Source of the DNA: CAZEVY01 sp964515555
GTDB taxonomy: Bacteria; Acidobacteriota; Terriglobia; Bryobacterales; Bryobacteraceae
Reading direction: 5' to 3'
Assembly (NCBI GenBank): GCA_964515555.1
Contig: CAZEVY010000076.1
Coordinates: forward strand, 1-26,829
Length of the DNA stretch: 26,829 nucleotides
How positions within the stretch are numbered: position 1 is the first letter of the stretch; every line of letters begins with the position of its first letter. Positions 7,489 through 14,335 of this stretch are shown in pieces. The translations under genes and the position numbers were made by a program. The notes under the pieces are model-generated. The model was not told the DNA's origin. It saw nothing but the letters and a program-made list of their open reading frames with translations, and did no database searches.

Positions 7489-7517
7489 CATATAACCTTG
7501 AGGGGAGGTTAAGTCAA
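7489..7517 (-). promoter_or_regulatory. Sigma-70-type promoter of the TonB receptor
   Basis: On the minus strand TTGACT (7512-7517) and TATATG (7489-7494) are separated by 17 nt. This is the best-formed -35/-10 pair in the window. It predicts a start of transcription near 7482 and a leader of about 60 nt before the ATG at 7423. Confidence 0.65.
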
Positions 7518-7520
7518 GTT

Positions 7521-7545
7521 AAAACAAGGCGGGAAACGAACCGCC
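7521..7545 (-). terminator. Intrinsic terminator of the DksA-like gene
   Basis: On the minus strand GGCGG (7541-7545), an 8-nt loop and CCGCC (7528-7532) are followed by TTGTTTT. It lies 10 bp past the DksA-like stop codon and directly before the -35 of the TonB-receptor promoter, separating the two transcription units. Confidence 0.6.
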
Positions 7546-7555
7546 GGGAAGGCCG

Positions 7556-7990
7556 TCAGCCACGCTCCCCGACGGTCTCCACCGACGGCGCCTCGACCGC
7601 GCCCGCGCTCGCGCGCTCCTGGCACTCGACGCAATACTCGGCCCACGGAATCGCCTCCAGGCGCTTGGGTGCGATGGGCCGCTCGCAGCCGACGCAGACT
7701 CCGAAATCGCCGCGGTTCAAGCGATCGAGGGCCTGCTCGACGAGCCGCAATTGCGCGTAATCCAGGCTGTTTCGGTGAACCGAAATGAACTCCTCGTGGG
7801 TGATCTGGGCCTGGTCGTCTTCGGCGACGCGGCCCAGCCGCGCCAGGGTATCGAATCGGGCGTATTCCAGGTTGGCGGACAGCTCGCGGCGCTTACGGTC
7901 GAGCAGAGTGCGGTAGTTCGCCGGGGCGCCGCCGGCGGTCGGCTTCGCCCGCGCTCCCGGAGACCGGGACGAGTTGGCCGGCTTCTTCAT
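7556..7990 (-). CDS. DksA/TraR-family C4 zinc-finger regulator
   Basis: This 144-residue protein has a basic, low-complexity N-terminus (1-25), then a helical region likely to form the DksA coiled coil (about 27-93, NYRTLLDRKRRELSAN and VEQALDRLNRG). A four-cysteine zinc finger follows at C99, C102, C120 and C123 (FGVCVGCERPIAPKRLEAIP, then YCVEC). DksA/TraR proteins enter the RNA polymerase secondary channel and often act with ppGpp. Conservation of the acidic tip (EDDQAQ, residues 57-62) is suggestive only. The start at 7990 is the first ATG after a strong promoter; there is no clear Shine-Dalgarno and the leader would be about 11 nt. A palindrome fills the space between the -10 and the ATG. 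An intrinsic terminator follows the stop. Whether it acts with the Rel enzyme encoded 3.7 kb away is inference. Confidence 0.85.
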   Translation of the reverse strand: MKKPANSSRSPGARAKPTAGGAPANYRTLLDRKRRELSANLEYARFDTLARLGRVAEDDQAQITHEEFISVHRNSLDYAQLRLVEQALDRLNRGDFGVCVGCERPIAPKRLEAIPWAEYCVECQERASAGAVEAPSVETVGERG

Positions 7991-8004
7991 CGGAATGAAT
8001 TCCG
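7991..8004. promoter_or_regulatory. Palindrome at the DksA-like start (operator candidate)
   Basis: CGGAAT-GA-ATTCCG is a perfect 6+6 inverted repeat abutting the ATG at 7990 and covering the predicted start of transcription (about 8001). A bound repressor here would block initiation; in RNA it could form only a strained two-base loop, so a DNA site is more likely. Confidence 0.45.
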
Positions 8005-8007
8005 AGA

Positions 8008-8036
8008 AAAGTATCAGAACCCGGCGGGAAAAGCAA
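8008..8036 (-). promoter_or_regulatory. Promoter of the DksA-like gene
   Basis: On the minus strand TTGCTT (8031-8036) is followed after 17 nt by TACTTT (8008-8013), with an extended -10 TG at 8015-8016. Transcription should start near 8001. Confidence 0.55.
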
Positions 8037-8061
8037 GGGGGATTTTCGCGCGCCGTCCGGC

Positions 8062-9189
8062 CTACCGAGCCTGTAGCTTCAGGAGCCGGCCGGGCCCGAG
8101 CTCGGTGACGAAGATCTCGCCGCTCGCCGGGTCGACCGCCATGGAGGTGGGCGTCACCAGGGTATCGGCGATGACGTCGCCGAGTCCGGTGTTGTACTGG
8201 CGGAGGCGGCCGGCGCCGTCGCCCAGAAGATCGGAGCTGAATTCGAGCACGAAGTACTGGGTGCGACCGTTGACCTCGCGTTGCGCGATGTCGATGGGCG
8301 ATGATAATCCCGCCAGAAACAGCCCGCGCGCGCCCGATCGCGTATCCACCGAGGCCACCACCGATTCGGCCGGCGGGAACGGAAAGCCCGTGAACAGCGG
8401 GACCAGCAGGAACGGCCCGGTGAGCAGCACTTGTGTCGGCACGGCGTCGGCGACCCGCGGGCCGAAGCGCACGGAGTGCTGCAGCGGCGGGAACTTCGCG
8501 ACGGTGCGCGACCGGCCGGTGCTGAGGCGCACCGAGAGCACGGCGTTCTGACCGGCGTCGGCGACGTAGGCGAGGTCGGGGTCGGCGGCGTCGAGCGCCA
8601 GGCCGTAGGGGTCCGAGCCGCGCACGCCGCGGCCGCCCTCGGGCACGAAGTCGCGGAAGTCGGCGATGAGACGCACCCGGGCGGTGTTGCCGACGTCGTC
8701 GGTGATGGTGGCGTCGTCGCCGTCGATGAGTTTGCCCTGGTCGGCGAGGCTGACGCGGAGGGAGCCGGTCACGGTGTCGACCGGCTGGCTGAATTCGAAC
8801 GACCACAGGGAGCTGAGCAGACCCGACGAGGGTCCCGCCGGGTTGGCCGCTTCCGAGCCGGGCGTGGCGCCGTTGCGCAGCACGTCGCCGATGCCGATCA
8901 GGACGTAGAGGGTCTGGCCGCGCAGCGCCATGCCGGTCGGGCCGATGGGATTGTTCTCGACGTCGAGGCCGGAGGGGAGCGCGTCGAGTAGAGTACGGCG
9001 AGAGCCGCCGCGCGTGAGGATCGAGATGCGCCCGGAGTTCGGGAGACGGCCGGCCTCGGCGACCAGCAGGTTTCCGCCGGGCGTGAGTATCACCTTGAGC
9101 GGCGATTCCAGTCCGGTGGCGACGATGGTGGGCTGTGCCACGGCGTGCGGGAGCAGGATCAGCAAGGGCAGCAGGGCGCGGGCGTTCAT
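8062..9189 (-). CDS. Secreted ScyD/ScyE-like beta-propeller protein
   Basis: This 375-residue protein begins with a signal peptide (MNARALLPLLILLPHAVA) and then shows NHL-type propeller repeats: TIVATGLESPLKVILTPGGN with LLVAEAG, GPTGMALRGQTLYVLIGIGD, SDPYGLALDAADPDLAYVAD, FTGFPFPP, and a closing VTPTSMAVDPASGEIFVTEL. This order, including the TGFPFP turn, is that of ScyD/ScyE-family proteins, named after cyanobacterial scytonemin genes but widespread as proteins of unknown function. No catalytic motif is evident. The start has a strong AGGAGG 8 nt upstream and a TACACT -10 further up, so it is conventionally translated, unlike several neighbours. It is a single-gene unit upstream of the DksA-like gene, pointing the same way, with the tRNA diverging from it. 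Confidence 0.75.
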   Translation of the reverse strand: MNARALLPLLILLPHAVAQPTIVATGLESPLKVILTPGGNLLVAEAGRLPNSGRISILTRGGSRRTLLDALPSGLDVENNPIGPTGMALRGQTLYVLIGIGDVLRNGATPGSEAANPAGPSSGLLSSLWSFEFSQPVDTVTGSLRVSLADQGKLIDGDDATITDDVGNTARVRLIADFRDFVPEGGRGVRGSDPYGLALDAADPDLAYVADAGQNAVLSVRLSTGRSRTVAKFPPLQHSVRFGPRVADAVPTQVLLTGPFLLVPLFTGFPFPPAESVVASVDTRSGARGLFLAGLSSPIDIAQREVNGRTQYFVLEFSSDLLGDGAGRLRQYNTGLGDVIADTLVTPTSMAVDPASGEIFVTELGPGRLLKLQAR

Positions 9190-9196
9190 CGCGGTT

Positions 9197-9214
9197 TCCT
9201 CCTGGGCCAGTGTA
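9197..9214 (-). promoter_or_regulatory. -10 and ribosome binding site of the ScyD-like gene
   Basis: On the minus strand TACACT (9209-9214) precedes AGGAGGA (9197-9203), which sits 7-8 nt before the ATG at 9189. The leader would be about 13 nt, just enough to carry the ribosome binding site. No -35 is clear. Confidence 0.4.
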
Positions 9215-9250
9215 GCGCGGATATCGCGCCGGGAAGGCGGCGGTGCGGCT

Positions 9251-9258
9251 GATATACT
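9251..9258 (+). promoter_or_regulatory. Extended -10 of the tRNA-Leu gene
   Basis: TG-A-TATACT, an extended -10 with the hexamer at 9253-9258, ends 13 nt before the mature tRNA 5' end. No good -35 is found. Confidence 0.5.
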
Positions 9259-9271
9259 GAAGTCGCGCGCC

Positions 9272-9360
9272 GCTGGAGTGGCGGAACTGGCAGACGCACG
9301 GGACTCAAAATCCCGCGGCCTTCACTGGTCATGAGGGTTCGACCCCCTCCTCCAGCACCA
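9272..9360 (+). tRNA. tRNA-Leu (anticodon CAA)
   Basis: The 89-nt sequence folds as a class II tRNA. The acceptor stem is GCTGGAG/CTCCAGC with discriminator A and an encoded CCA. The anticodon stem is CGGGA/TCCCG with loop CTCAAAA (anticodon CAA, reading UUG). The long variable arm uses GGCC/GGTC, and the T arm is GAGGG-TTCGACC-CCCTC. The long variable arm and CAA anticodon identify Leu. Confidence 0.97.
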
Positions 9361-9384
9361 GCCGATCCCCGTTCGCGGGCGGCT
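9360..9384. terminator. UUCG hairpin between tRNA-Leu and asmA-like gene
   Basis: CCCG-TTCG-CGGG (9368-9379) forms a very stable tetraloop hairpin, extended by AGCCG/CGGCT (9360-9364 with 9380-9384) across a 3-nt bulge. It starts at the last base of the tRNA CCA and ends 6 bp before the convergent asmA-like stop. It lacks a T run, so it may be a processing or blocking structure rather than an intrinsic terminator. Confidence 0.35.
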
Positions 9385-9389
9385 CGAAT

Positions 9390-11702
9390 TCACCGCGCTC
9401 CCGAAATCTCCAGCGACAACGGCGACACCTTGCCCGTAAGGCGCAGTGGACGCGCGCCCGATGCCAGGTCGAGCGCCAGGCTGCCGTCGAGGCCGCTCTC
9501 TCCCTGCCCGGTGTAGGTCTGCCCGCCGAACACCGCATCGAGATCCGTTAAGGCCAGACGCGGGCCGCCCGCACCGGCGCGCAGCGCGAAGGCGCCGCTC
9601 ACCCGCCGCCAGTCGCCTTCGGGCGGAATGCGCACCGATCGCGCCTCGAACAGGCCGTCGCCGCGCAGGCTTGCCAGAAGATCGCCCGCGATTCCGCGGG
9701 CGCGCAGCCGCGCGTCGGAATCCAGCCGGCCGCCCTGCCATTCTATGTTGCGCATGCGAAGCTCGGCGCGCCAGACGGCGTCGGCGCCCGCGAGGTCGAG
9801 CGCGACACGGCCGGAAATCTCGCCGTCCAGCGCCGCGGCGGCGAAGTCCTCGATCTCGCACCGCGCTCCGTTCCATCGAAACCGTCCGCGAACGCCGGTC
9901 AGAGCGACGCCGGCGAACTCCATCCGTCCGGCGCGCAACCTTCCGGCGACGTTCCGGCCTGTCAACCACGCCGGCGCGGCCTGCCGCCCTCGCCGAAGCG
10001 TGCGGGCCAGGAATCCCTGGCGTCGGTCGAGGGCCGGCGACAGGGTCTTCTCGATCTGCGCCCAGTCGATTTCCGCCGCCGACAGCTCGAGCCTGTGCGG
10101 AATCGCCGCGGCCGGGTCGAACCAGTACGCCGCTGTCACGCCGCCGCCCATTTTAACGGCGGCCTGCATTTGAGTCTGCCGTCCCTTGAATTGCACCCGG
10201 GCCGACTCGATCCGCGGATACGAGTCCAGTCCCTCGACCGCCAGGCTGGTCTCCCCCACATCGACGGATCCGCTCCAGGAGGCGTCGGCAGCGCCGGAGC
10301 GCGCGTAGCGCAGGGCGCCGCGCCACCATCCGCCGCGGCACTCGGCCAACACCGGCGGCGATTCGCCTACCGCCGCCGCGGCCACGCTGCGCAGGTGATC
10401 GAGCGGCATGCGCGCCGTCTGAATCTTCACTTCCACCGACCGCGGCCCCAGCCGCGCCTCCACGGTCGCGGTCTCGCCCGAGTCGAAGGAAACCTCGGCG
10501 GGCGCCAGGTGCATGCCGTCGCCGTCCAGCGTCAGCGCCGCCGATCCGATGCGCGCCGCGCCCTCGCCCGGCAGCGCGATCGAGATGTCCTCGAGTCGCA
10601 GACCGCCCTGAAACCCGCTCTCCGGGTCGTAGCCGGCGGCGCCGGTGACGCGGCCGGTCGCCTCCCGGATCTCCGGCGCCGCCACTCCCGTTTGCCGCGC
10701 CAGCGCCAGCGCCGACTGTACCGGCAGGCCCTTCATCACCGCCGATACGGCCCATCGAACGCCGTCGCGCTCGGGCCGCGCGCGGTATCGCAACGCCAGC
10801 GGAAGCGCTTCGGTTTCGACCGTCTCCATCTCGATGGCGCCGGCGGGCAGCTCCAGCGATCCGCGGAATTCCAGGCTCTCCCGCGATCCGCCCGGCAGCA
10901 GCCAGCTCCATCGCGGCAGGTCCTGGAAGCGGGCGCGCCCCGCGATCGCCAGGCGCGCGGCGGAGCCGGTGACACGGGCATTGGCGGTCACGAATCCGCC
11001 GAGTCCGAGGTCGCGCCCGTGAAGCACGACGAGTATTTCGGAGACCGCGCTGCGATCGAGGTTGATATCGAGATCGAGCTTGCCGTCGCGCAGACGTCCC
11101 CTTCCGCGCAGAGCGCCGTAGCCGTGCGCCGGGCGGTCCGACCGCGCCGGCTCGGCCGAGAAGGCAACCGTCAGTTCGCCCGCCGCCGATGGCGAGAGCT
11201 CGAGGCCCGTCTCCGAGAGGTAAACCACCGACTTCCGATCGCCGGTCTTGAAGTTGATGCGCGCCCCCGTCAGCACGATCGCCGGCGGCCGCGCCCCGCT
11301 CCGCCGCGCCGACTCCAGCGCGTGCGCGAACAGCCCCGCGACGTTCCAGCCCTCGGCGCGCCGCTGGAGGTTGAGGTGCGGGCGTGTCATCCGGATCGAC
11401 GTGAACTCGACGCGTCCGCGCAGCAGCGCCGTCACGCGAACCGCCAGGTCGACGCCTTCCTCGACGTACGCCAGCGGCTCGACTCCGAAGGCGGGGTCCT
11501 CGTGCACGATCAGCTTTTCCAGCGAGAAGCCCGGCGTGGGCAGCAGCCGCACGCGCACGTCGCCGACCTCCACGCGGCGGCCGAGGCCGCGCTCGAGCGC
11601 CGCTCGCACCGGCTCGGCGAACCGGCGCGCACTCACCAGCGGCGCCAGCAGCGCCGCCGCCACCAGCAGCGCAACCGCTGCGATCGCGCGACGGACGCTC
11701 AT
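9390..11702 (-). CDS. AsmA-like inner-membrane anchored periplasmic protein
   Basis: This 770-residue protein starts with a signal anchor (RRAIAAVALLVAAALLAPLV, residues 4-23). The AsmA N-terminal signature follows: RAALERGLGRRVEVGDVRVR, LLPTPGFSLEKLIVHEDPAF, RVTALLRGRVEFTSIRMTRP and HLNLQRRAEGWNVAGLF. The rest is repetitive beta-strand sequence of the kind that forms the long groove of AsmA/TamB/YhdP-type proteins. These proteins are linked to phospholipid transport between the membranes and to outer-membrane assembly; the exact cargo is not predictable. The start is the ATG at 11702, overlapping the stop of the mocA-like gene as ATGA, so it is the last gene of a coupled three-gene unit. The functional link to cofactor maturation upstream is not obvious. 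It ends 6 bp before the hairpin behind tRNA-Leu. Confidence 0.85.
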   Translation of the reverse strand: MSVRRAIAAVALLVAAALLAPLVSARRFAEPVRAALERGLGRRVEVGDVRVRLLPTPGFSLEKLIVHEDPAFGVEPLAYVEEGVDLAVRVTALLRGRVEFTSIRMTRPHLNLQRRAEGWNVAGLFAHALESARRSGARPPAIVLTGARINFKTGDRKSVVYLSETGLELSPSAAGELTVAFSAEPARSDRPAHGYGALRGRGRLRDGKLDLDINLDRSAVSEILVVLHGRDLGLGGFVTANARVTGSAARLAIAGRARFQDLPRWSWLLPGGSRESLEFRGSLELPAGAIEMETVETEALPLALRYRARPERDGVRWAVSAVMKGLPVQSALALARQTGVAAPEIREATGRVTGAAGYDPESGFQGGLRLEDISIALPGEGAARIGSAALTLDGDGMHLAPAEVSFDSGETATVEARLGPRSVEVKIQTARMPLDHLRSVAAAAVGESPPVLAECRGGWWRGALRYARSGAADASWSGSVDVGETSLAVEGLDSYPRIESARVQFKGRQTQMQAAVKMGGGVTAAYWFDPAAAIPHRLELSAAEIDWAQIEKTLSPALDRRQGFLARTLRRGRQAAPAWLTGRNVAGRLRAGRMEFAGVALTGVRGRFRWNGARCEIEDFAAAALDGEISGRVALDLAGADAVWRAELRMRNIEWQGGRLDSDARLRARGIAGDLLASLRGDGLFEARSVRIPPEGDWRRVSGAFALRAGAGGPRLALTDLDAVFGGQTYTGQGESGLDGSLALDLASGARPLRLTGKVSPLSLEISGAR

Positions 11703-12283
11703 GGCGCGGCGCCCTCGAGCAGACGGTGATAGGCCTCGGGATCGTCGACGTCGCGGGCCACGCCGGGGTCGTCGACATCGACCGGGAGGGCGCGGCCGTC
11801 GTAACGGCGGATCGCGTCGCGGGCCCGCGCGGTCACGGGCAGGGCCAGAAGGTCGAGGATGGCTTCGCGCGCCACGCATACCGGATGTCCGCGGCGTCCG
11901 CGATAGACCGGCGAGGCGACCGGCGCTCCCGAGGCGGCGAACTCGCGCGCCAGCAGCAGGATCGTCTCCGCCTGAATCGCCGGCAGGTCGACGGGCGTGA
12001 ACATGGCGGCGGCGTCGGGCGGGAGCGCGCGCAGTCCGCACTGGAGCGAGCTCAGCATTCCGCGCTCTGGATCGGGATTGACGGCCATCGTCACGATGCC
12101 GGGGGCGCCGGCGGCGATGCGCTCCGCGTCATGGCCGAGCACGACGATCACGGGATCGGCGGCGGCGGCGAGGAGCCGGGTCATGCGATCGAGAAACGTC
12201 TCGCCCTGGTATTCCAGCAGGGCTTTCGGTGTTCCCATGCGGCGCGACGCTCCCGCCGCCAGGACGATCCCGGCGAGCTTCAC
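11699..12283 (-). CDS. MocA-like molybdenum cofactor nucleotidyltransferase
   Basis: This 194-residue protein carries the nucleotide-binding signature LAAGASRRMGTPK (residues 8-20), GMLSSLQCGL (75-84), the metal-binding FTPVDLP (95-101) and RGRRGHP (128-134). These are typical of the MobA-like NTP-transferase fold. The LAAG form and the company of xdhC favour a MocA-type enzyme that joins CMP to molybdopterin (MCD cofactor of xanthine-dehydrogenase-type enzymes) over a MobA GTP enzyme; that choice is inference. The GTG start at 12283 overlaps the xdhC stop (GTGA), and its own stop overlaps the asmA-like ATG (ATGA). No molybdenum hydroxylase structural gene lies in the window. Confidence 0.82.
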   Translation of the reverse strand: MKLAGIVLAAGASRRMGTPKALLEYQGETFLDRMTRLLAAAADPVIVVLGHDAERIAAGAPGIVTMAVNPDPERGMLSSLQCGLRALPPDAAAMFTPVDLPAIQAETILLLAREFAASGAPVASPVYRGRRGHPVCVAREAILDLLALPVTARARDAIRRYDGRALPVDVDDPGVARDVDDPEAYHRLLEGAAP

Positions 12284-13116
12284 TTCAGCACGGCGCGCGC
12301 GCCCGGATTCGCGAAGATCGACTTGGCGAGCGAGCGCCAGGAGTCGCCCGCATTGCGGCGCACGGCGATCATCTCGGCCACCACCGCCACGGCAATCTCC
12401 TCCGGAGTGATGGCGCCGATGTCGAGACCCATGGGCGCGAACAGCCGCTCGAAGGCCTCGCGCGGTACGCCTTCGTTCTCCAACTCGCGCACCACGCCGA
12501 GCACCTTGCGCTTGCTGCCGATCATGGCGATGTGGCGCGCCGGGGTCGTCACCGCCCAGCGCAGAACGCGCATGTCGTCGCGATGGCCGCGCGTGACGAT
12601 GATCAGGTAGGTGGACTCGTTCACGGCCAGGCGCGCGCAGATCTCCTCGTACTCGCCCGAGAAGATCTCGTCGGCCTCCGGGAAGCGTTCGCGGTTGGCG
12701 AAGGTCTCGCGGTCGTCGACGATCGCGGTGGCGAAGCCGGCCAGCGTGGCGAGCTTCGAGAGGCTCTTCGAGATGTGTCCGGCGCCGAAGATGATGGCGC
12801 GCGGCTGCGGCAGCACGGGCTCGACGAAGACGTTCAGTTGCCCGCCGCAGATCAGGCCGTTGTCGTAGGCCGCCTCCTGGCCGAGCGAGAACGTCAGGTG
12901 CCGCGGCGTTTCTTTCTCGATGACCTCGCGCGCGGCGTTCCAGACCTCGGCCTCCACGCAGCCGCCGCCGATGGTGCCGATCATGGACCCGTCCTCGCGC
13001 ACCAGGAGCTTGGCGCTCTCGTAGCTCGGAATCGACCCGTTCACTTCGACGATGGTCGCGACCGCGCACTTCTGGCCGAGCCGGCGAAGCCGTACGAGTT
13101 CCTCGTAGACGTCCAT
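12280..13116 (-). CDS. xdhC: XdhC/CoxI-family molybdenum cofactor chaperone
   Basis: This 278-residue protein has the two XdhC parts. The N-terminal domain carries VNGSIPSYESAKLLV (25-39), GTIGGGCVEAEV (47-58) and GLICGGQLNVFVEP (87-100). A Rossmann-like C-terminal domain begins at IIFGAGHISKSL (108-119), with VDDRETFANRERFPEA and IGSKRKV further on. XdhC proteins protect and sulfurate the molybdenum cofactor and insert it into xanthine-dehydrogenase/CO-dehydrogenase-type enzymes; CoxI is the equivalent in cox clusters. The ATG at 13116 is preceded by a perfect TATAAT 9 nt upstream and lacks a clear Shine-Dalgarno, so the mRNA may be leaderless. It is the first gene of the xdhC - mocA-like - asmA-like unit and starts 11 bp after the MFS stop. 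Confidence 0.9.
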   Translation of the reverse strand: MDVYEELVRLRRLGQKCAVATIVEVNGSIPSYESAKLLVREDGSMIGTIGGGCVEAEVWNAAREVIEKETPRHLTFSLGQEAAYDNGLICGGQLNVFVEPVLPQPRAIIFGAGHISKSLSKLATLAGFATAIVDDRETFANRERFPEADEIFSGEYEEICARLAVNESTYLIIVTRGHRDDMRVLRWAVTTPARHIAMIGSKRKVLGVVRELENEGVPREAFERLFAPMGLDIGAITPEEIAVAVVAEMIAVRRNAGDSWRSLAKSIFANPGARAVLK

Positions 13117-13125
13117 CCGAATGCG

Positions 13126-13131
13126 ATTATA
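13126..13131 (-). promoter_or_regulatory. -10 hexamer of the xdhC operon
   Basis: A perfect TATAAT on the minus strand overlaps the TAA stop of the MFS gene and lies 9 nt before the xdhC ATG. A -35 is not evident. It would give a leaderless or nearly leaderless xdhC message independent of the MFS gene. Confidence 0.45.
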
Positions 13132-14314
13132 TCGCGGGTGGCGCTGCTGATCCGGCTCGCCGCGACGTGATGACGTAGACCGCGGTCCCCAGCGCTCCGG
13201 CGGCCGCGGCTGCCGCGAAGTTCCATCCCGGACCGGCGCTCCACAACGCCGCGCCCAGAAAGGCCCCCGGCGTCACGGCCGCGTCGCGAATCAGGTAATA
13301 GGCGCCGACCGTCTGGCCGCGATTCTCCGCCGGCGCGTAGCCGACGATGAGCGCCTTCCGCGCGGGATCGCCGAACTCCTTGAGCCCCCGAACCGCGAAC
13401 GCCAGCGCCAGCGTCCAGAATCCGCTGGCCGGCCACAATGCCAGCGGGAACATCGTGAAGAATACGAAGGTCGCCACCACGAACGGTTCCTTGCCGAAAC
13501 GATCCGCCAGGTACGACGCCGGCACATAGCAGGCGATCGAGGTCAGCACTTCGATCGCCGTGAGCACGCCGACCTCGGTGGCGCTCGCGCCGAGATTGTT
13601 CATCGCGTGAATCACCACCCAGGCGAACGGAATCCGCTCGCAGAACCGGATGAGAATATCGCTCCACAGCAGCCGGCGCAGGCGCGGGTCAAAGCCGCGG
13701 ACGGCGTCGGCGAACGAGATGCGGGGCGTTTGCCCGGGCGTCGCGCCGCCGATGCCGCGCTGAAGGAACACCGCCCCGGCGGCGAGGACGATCGAGAGCA
13801 TCACGCCCGCGCGCACCCCGCCGGCGACGCCGAGGCGGTCGAGCATCATGCCGCCGGCGATGGGCCCCACAATCACCGGCAGCCGCTTGATCAGCGACTG
13901 CACGCCGATCCCCATGGTGTGTTTCGTCGCGGGAAGGCTGGAAGCGACCAGCGTGAAGGTCGCCGGCAGCGAGAGCTGGCTCCAGGCGAGGAACAGGAAC
14001 ATCCCGGCGATAACCGCCGCGCGATGCGGGATCAGCACGATCGCGTAGCCGGCGATCGAGATCAGCGTGAAGGCGACCAGAGCGCGGCCGTGGCCGAAAC
14101 GGTCCGACGCCATCCCGCCCGGATACGCGTAGACTCCTCCGCACAGCGTCTTGATGGCGTCGAAGAGCCCGATCAGGAAAGCCGAAGCGCCGAGCGTCTC
14201 CAGGTACTTCGGGAGGAAACGCATCCAGGTTTCCTCGCCGGCGCGGATCAGGATCAGCGCGCCGATGAGCAGCGTGGTGTTGCGGTTGAGTGCGAGGAAC
14301 TCAGCGGCACGCAA
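13127..14314 (-). CDS. Major facilitator superfamily transporter
   Basis: This 395-residue, strongly hydrophobic protein has the spacing of about 12 transmembrane helices. The loop between helices 2 and 3 carries GGMASDRFGHGRALV, an MFS A-like motif, and a second copy, YLADRFGKEPFV, sits after helix 8 in the C-terminal half. The N-terminus reads LALNRNTTLLIGALILIRAG, entering helix 1, and the tail ends GALGTAVYVITSRRAG. The substrate is unknown. The only start that keeps helix 1 is a TTG at 14314: the reading frame opens eight codons upstream with a stop and no ATG or GTG lies between. No ribosome binding site is visible, so it is probably translated by run-on from the M16 gene that ends 21 bp upstream. 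Confidence 0.83.
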   Translation of the reverse strand: MRAAEFLALNRNTTLLIGALILIRAGEETWMRFLPKYLETLGASAFLIGLFDAIKTLCGGVYAYPGGMASDRFGHGRALVAFTLISIAGYAIVLIPHRAAVIAGMFLFLAWSQLSLPATFTLVASSLPATKHTMGIGVQSLIKRLPVIVGPIAGGMMLDRLGVAGGVRAGVMLSIVLAAGAVFLQRGIGGATPGQTPRISFADAVRGFDPRLRRLLWSDILIRFCERIPFAWVVIHAMNNLGASATEVGVLTAIEVLTSIACYVPASYLADRFGKEPFVVATFVFFTMFPLALWPASGFWTLALAFAVRGLKEFGDPARKALIVGYAPAENRGQTVGAYYLIRDAAVTPGAFLGAALWSAGPGWNFAAAAAAGALGTAVYVITSRRAGSAAPPAI

Positions 14315-14335
14315 GGGAAGTGGTACGCCGCGCGA

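Noticed and set aside
7424..7489. ATG at 7489 as the start of the TonB receptor
   Set aside because: It overlaps the -10 hexamer and would place 22 non-signal residues before the signal peptide; the ATG at 7423 has the ribosome binding site.
9272..9360. tRNA-Leu as an integration site for a mobile island
   Set aside because: No integrase and no repeat of the tRNA 3' end is seen in the window; neighbours on both sides look like ordinary chromosomal genes.
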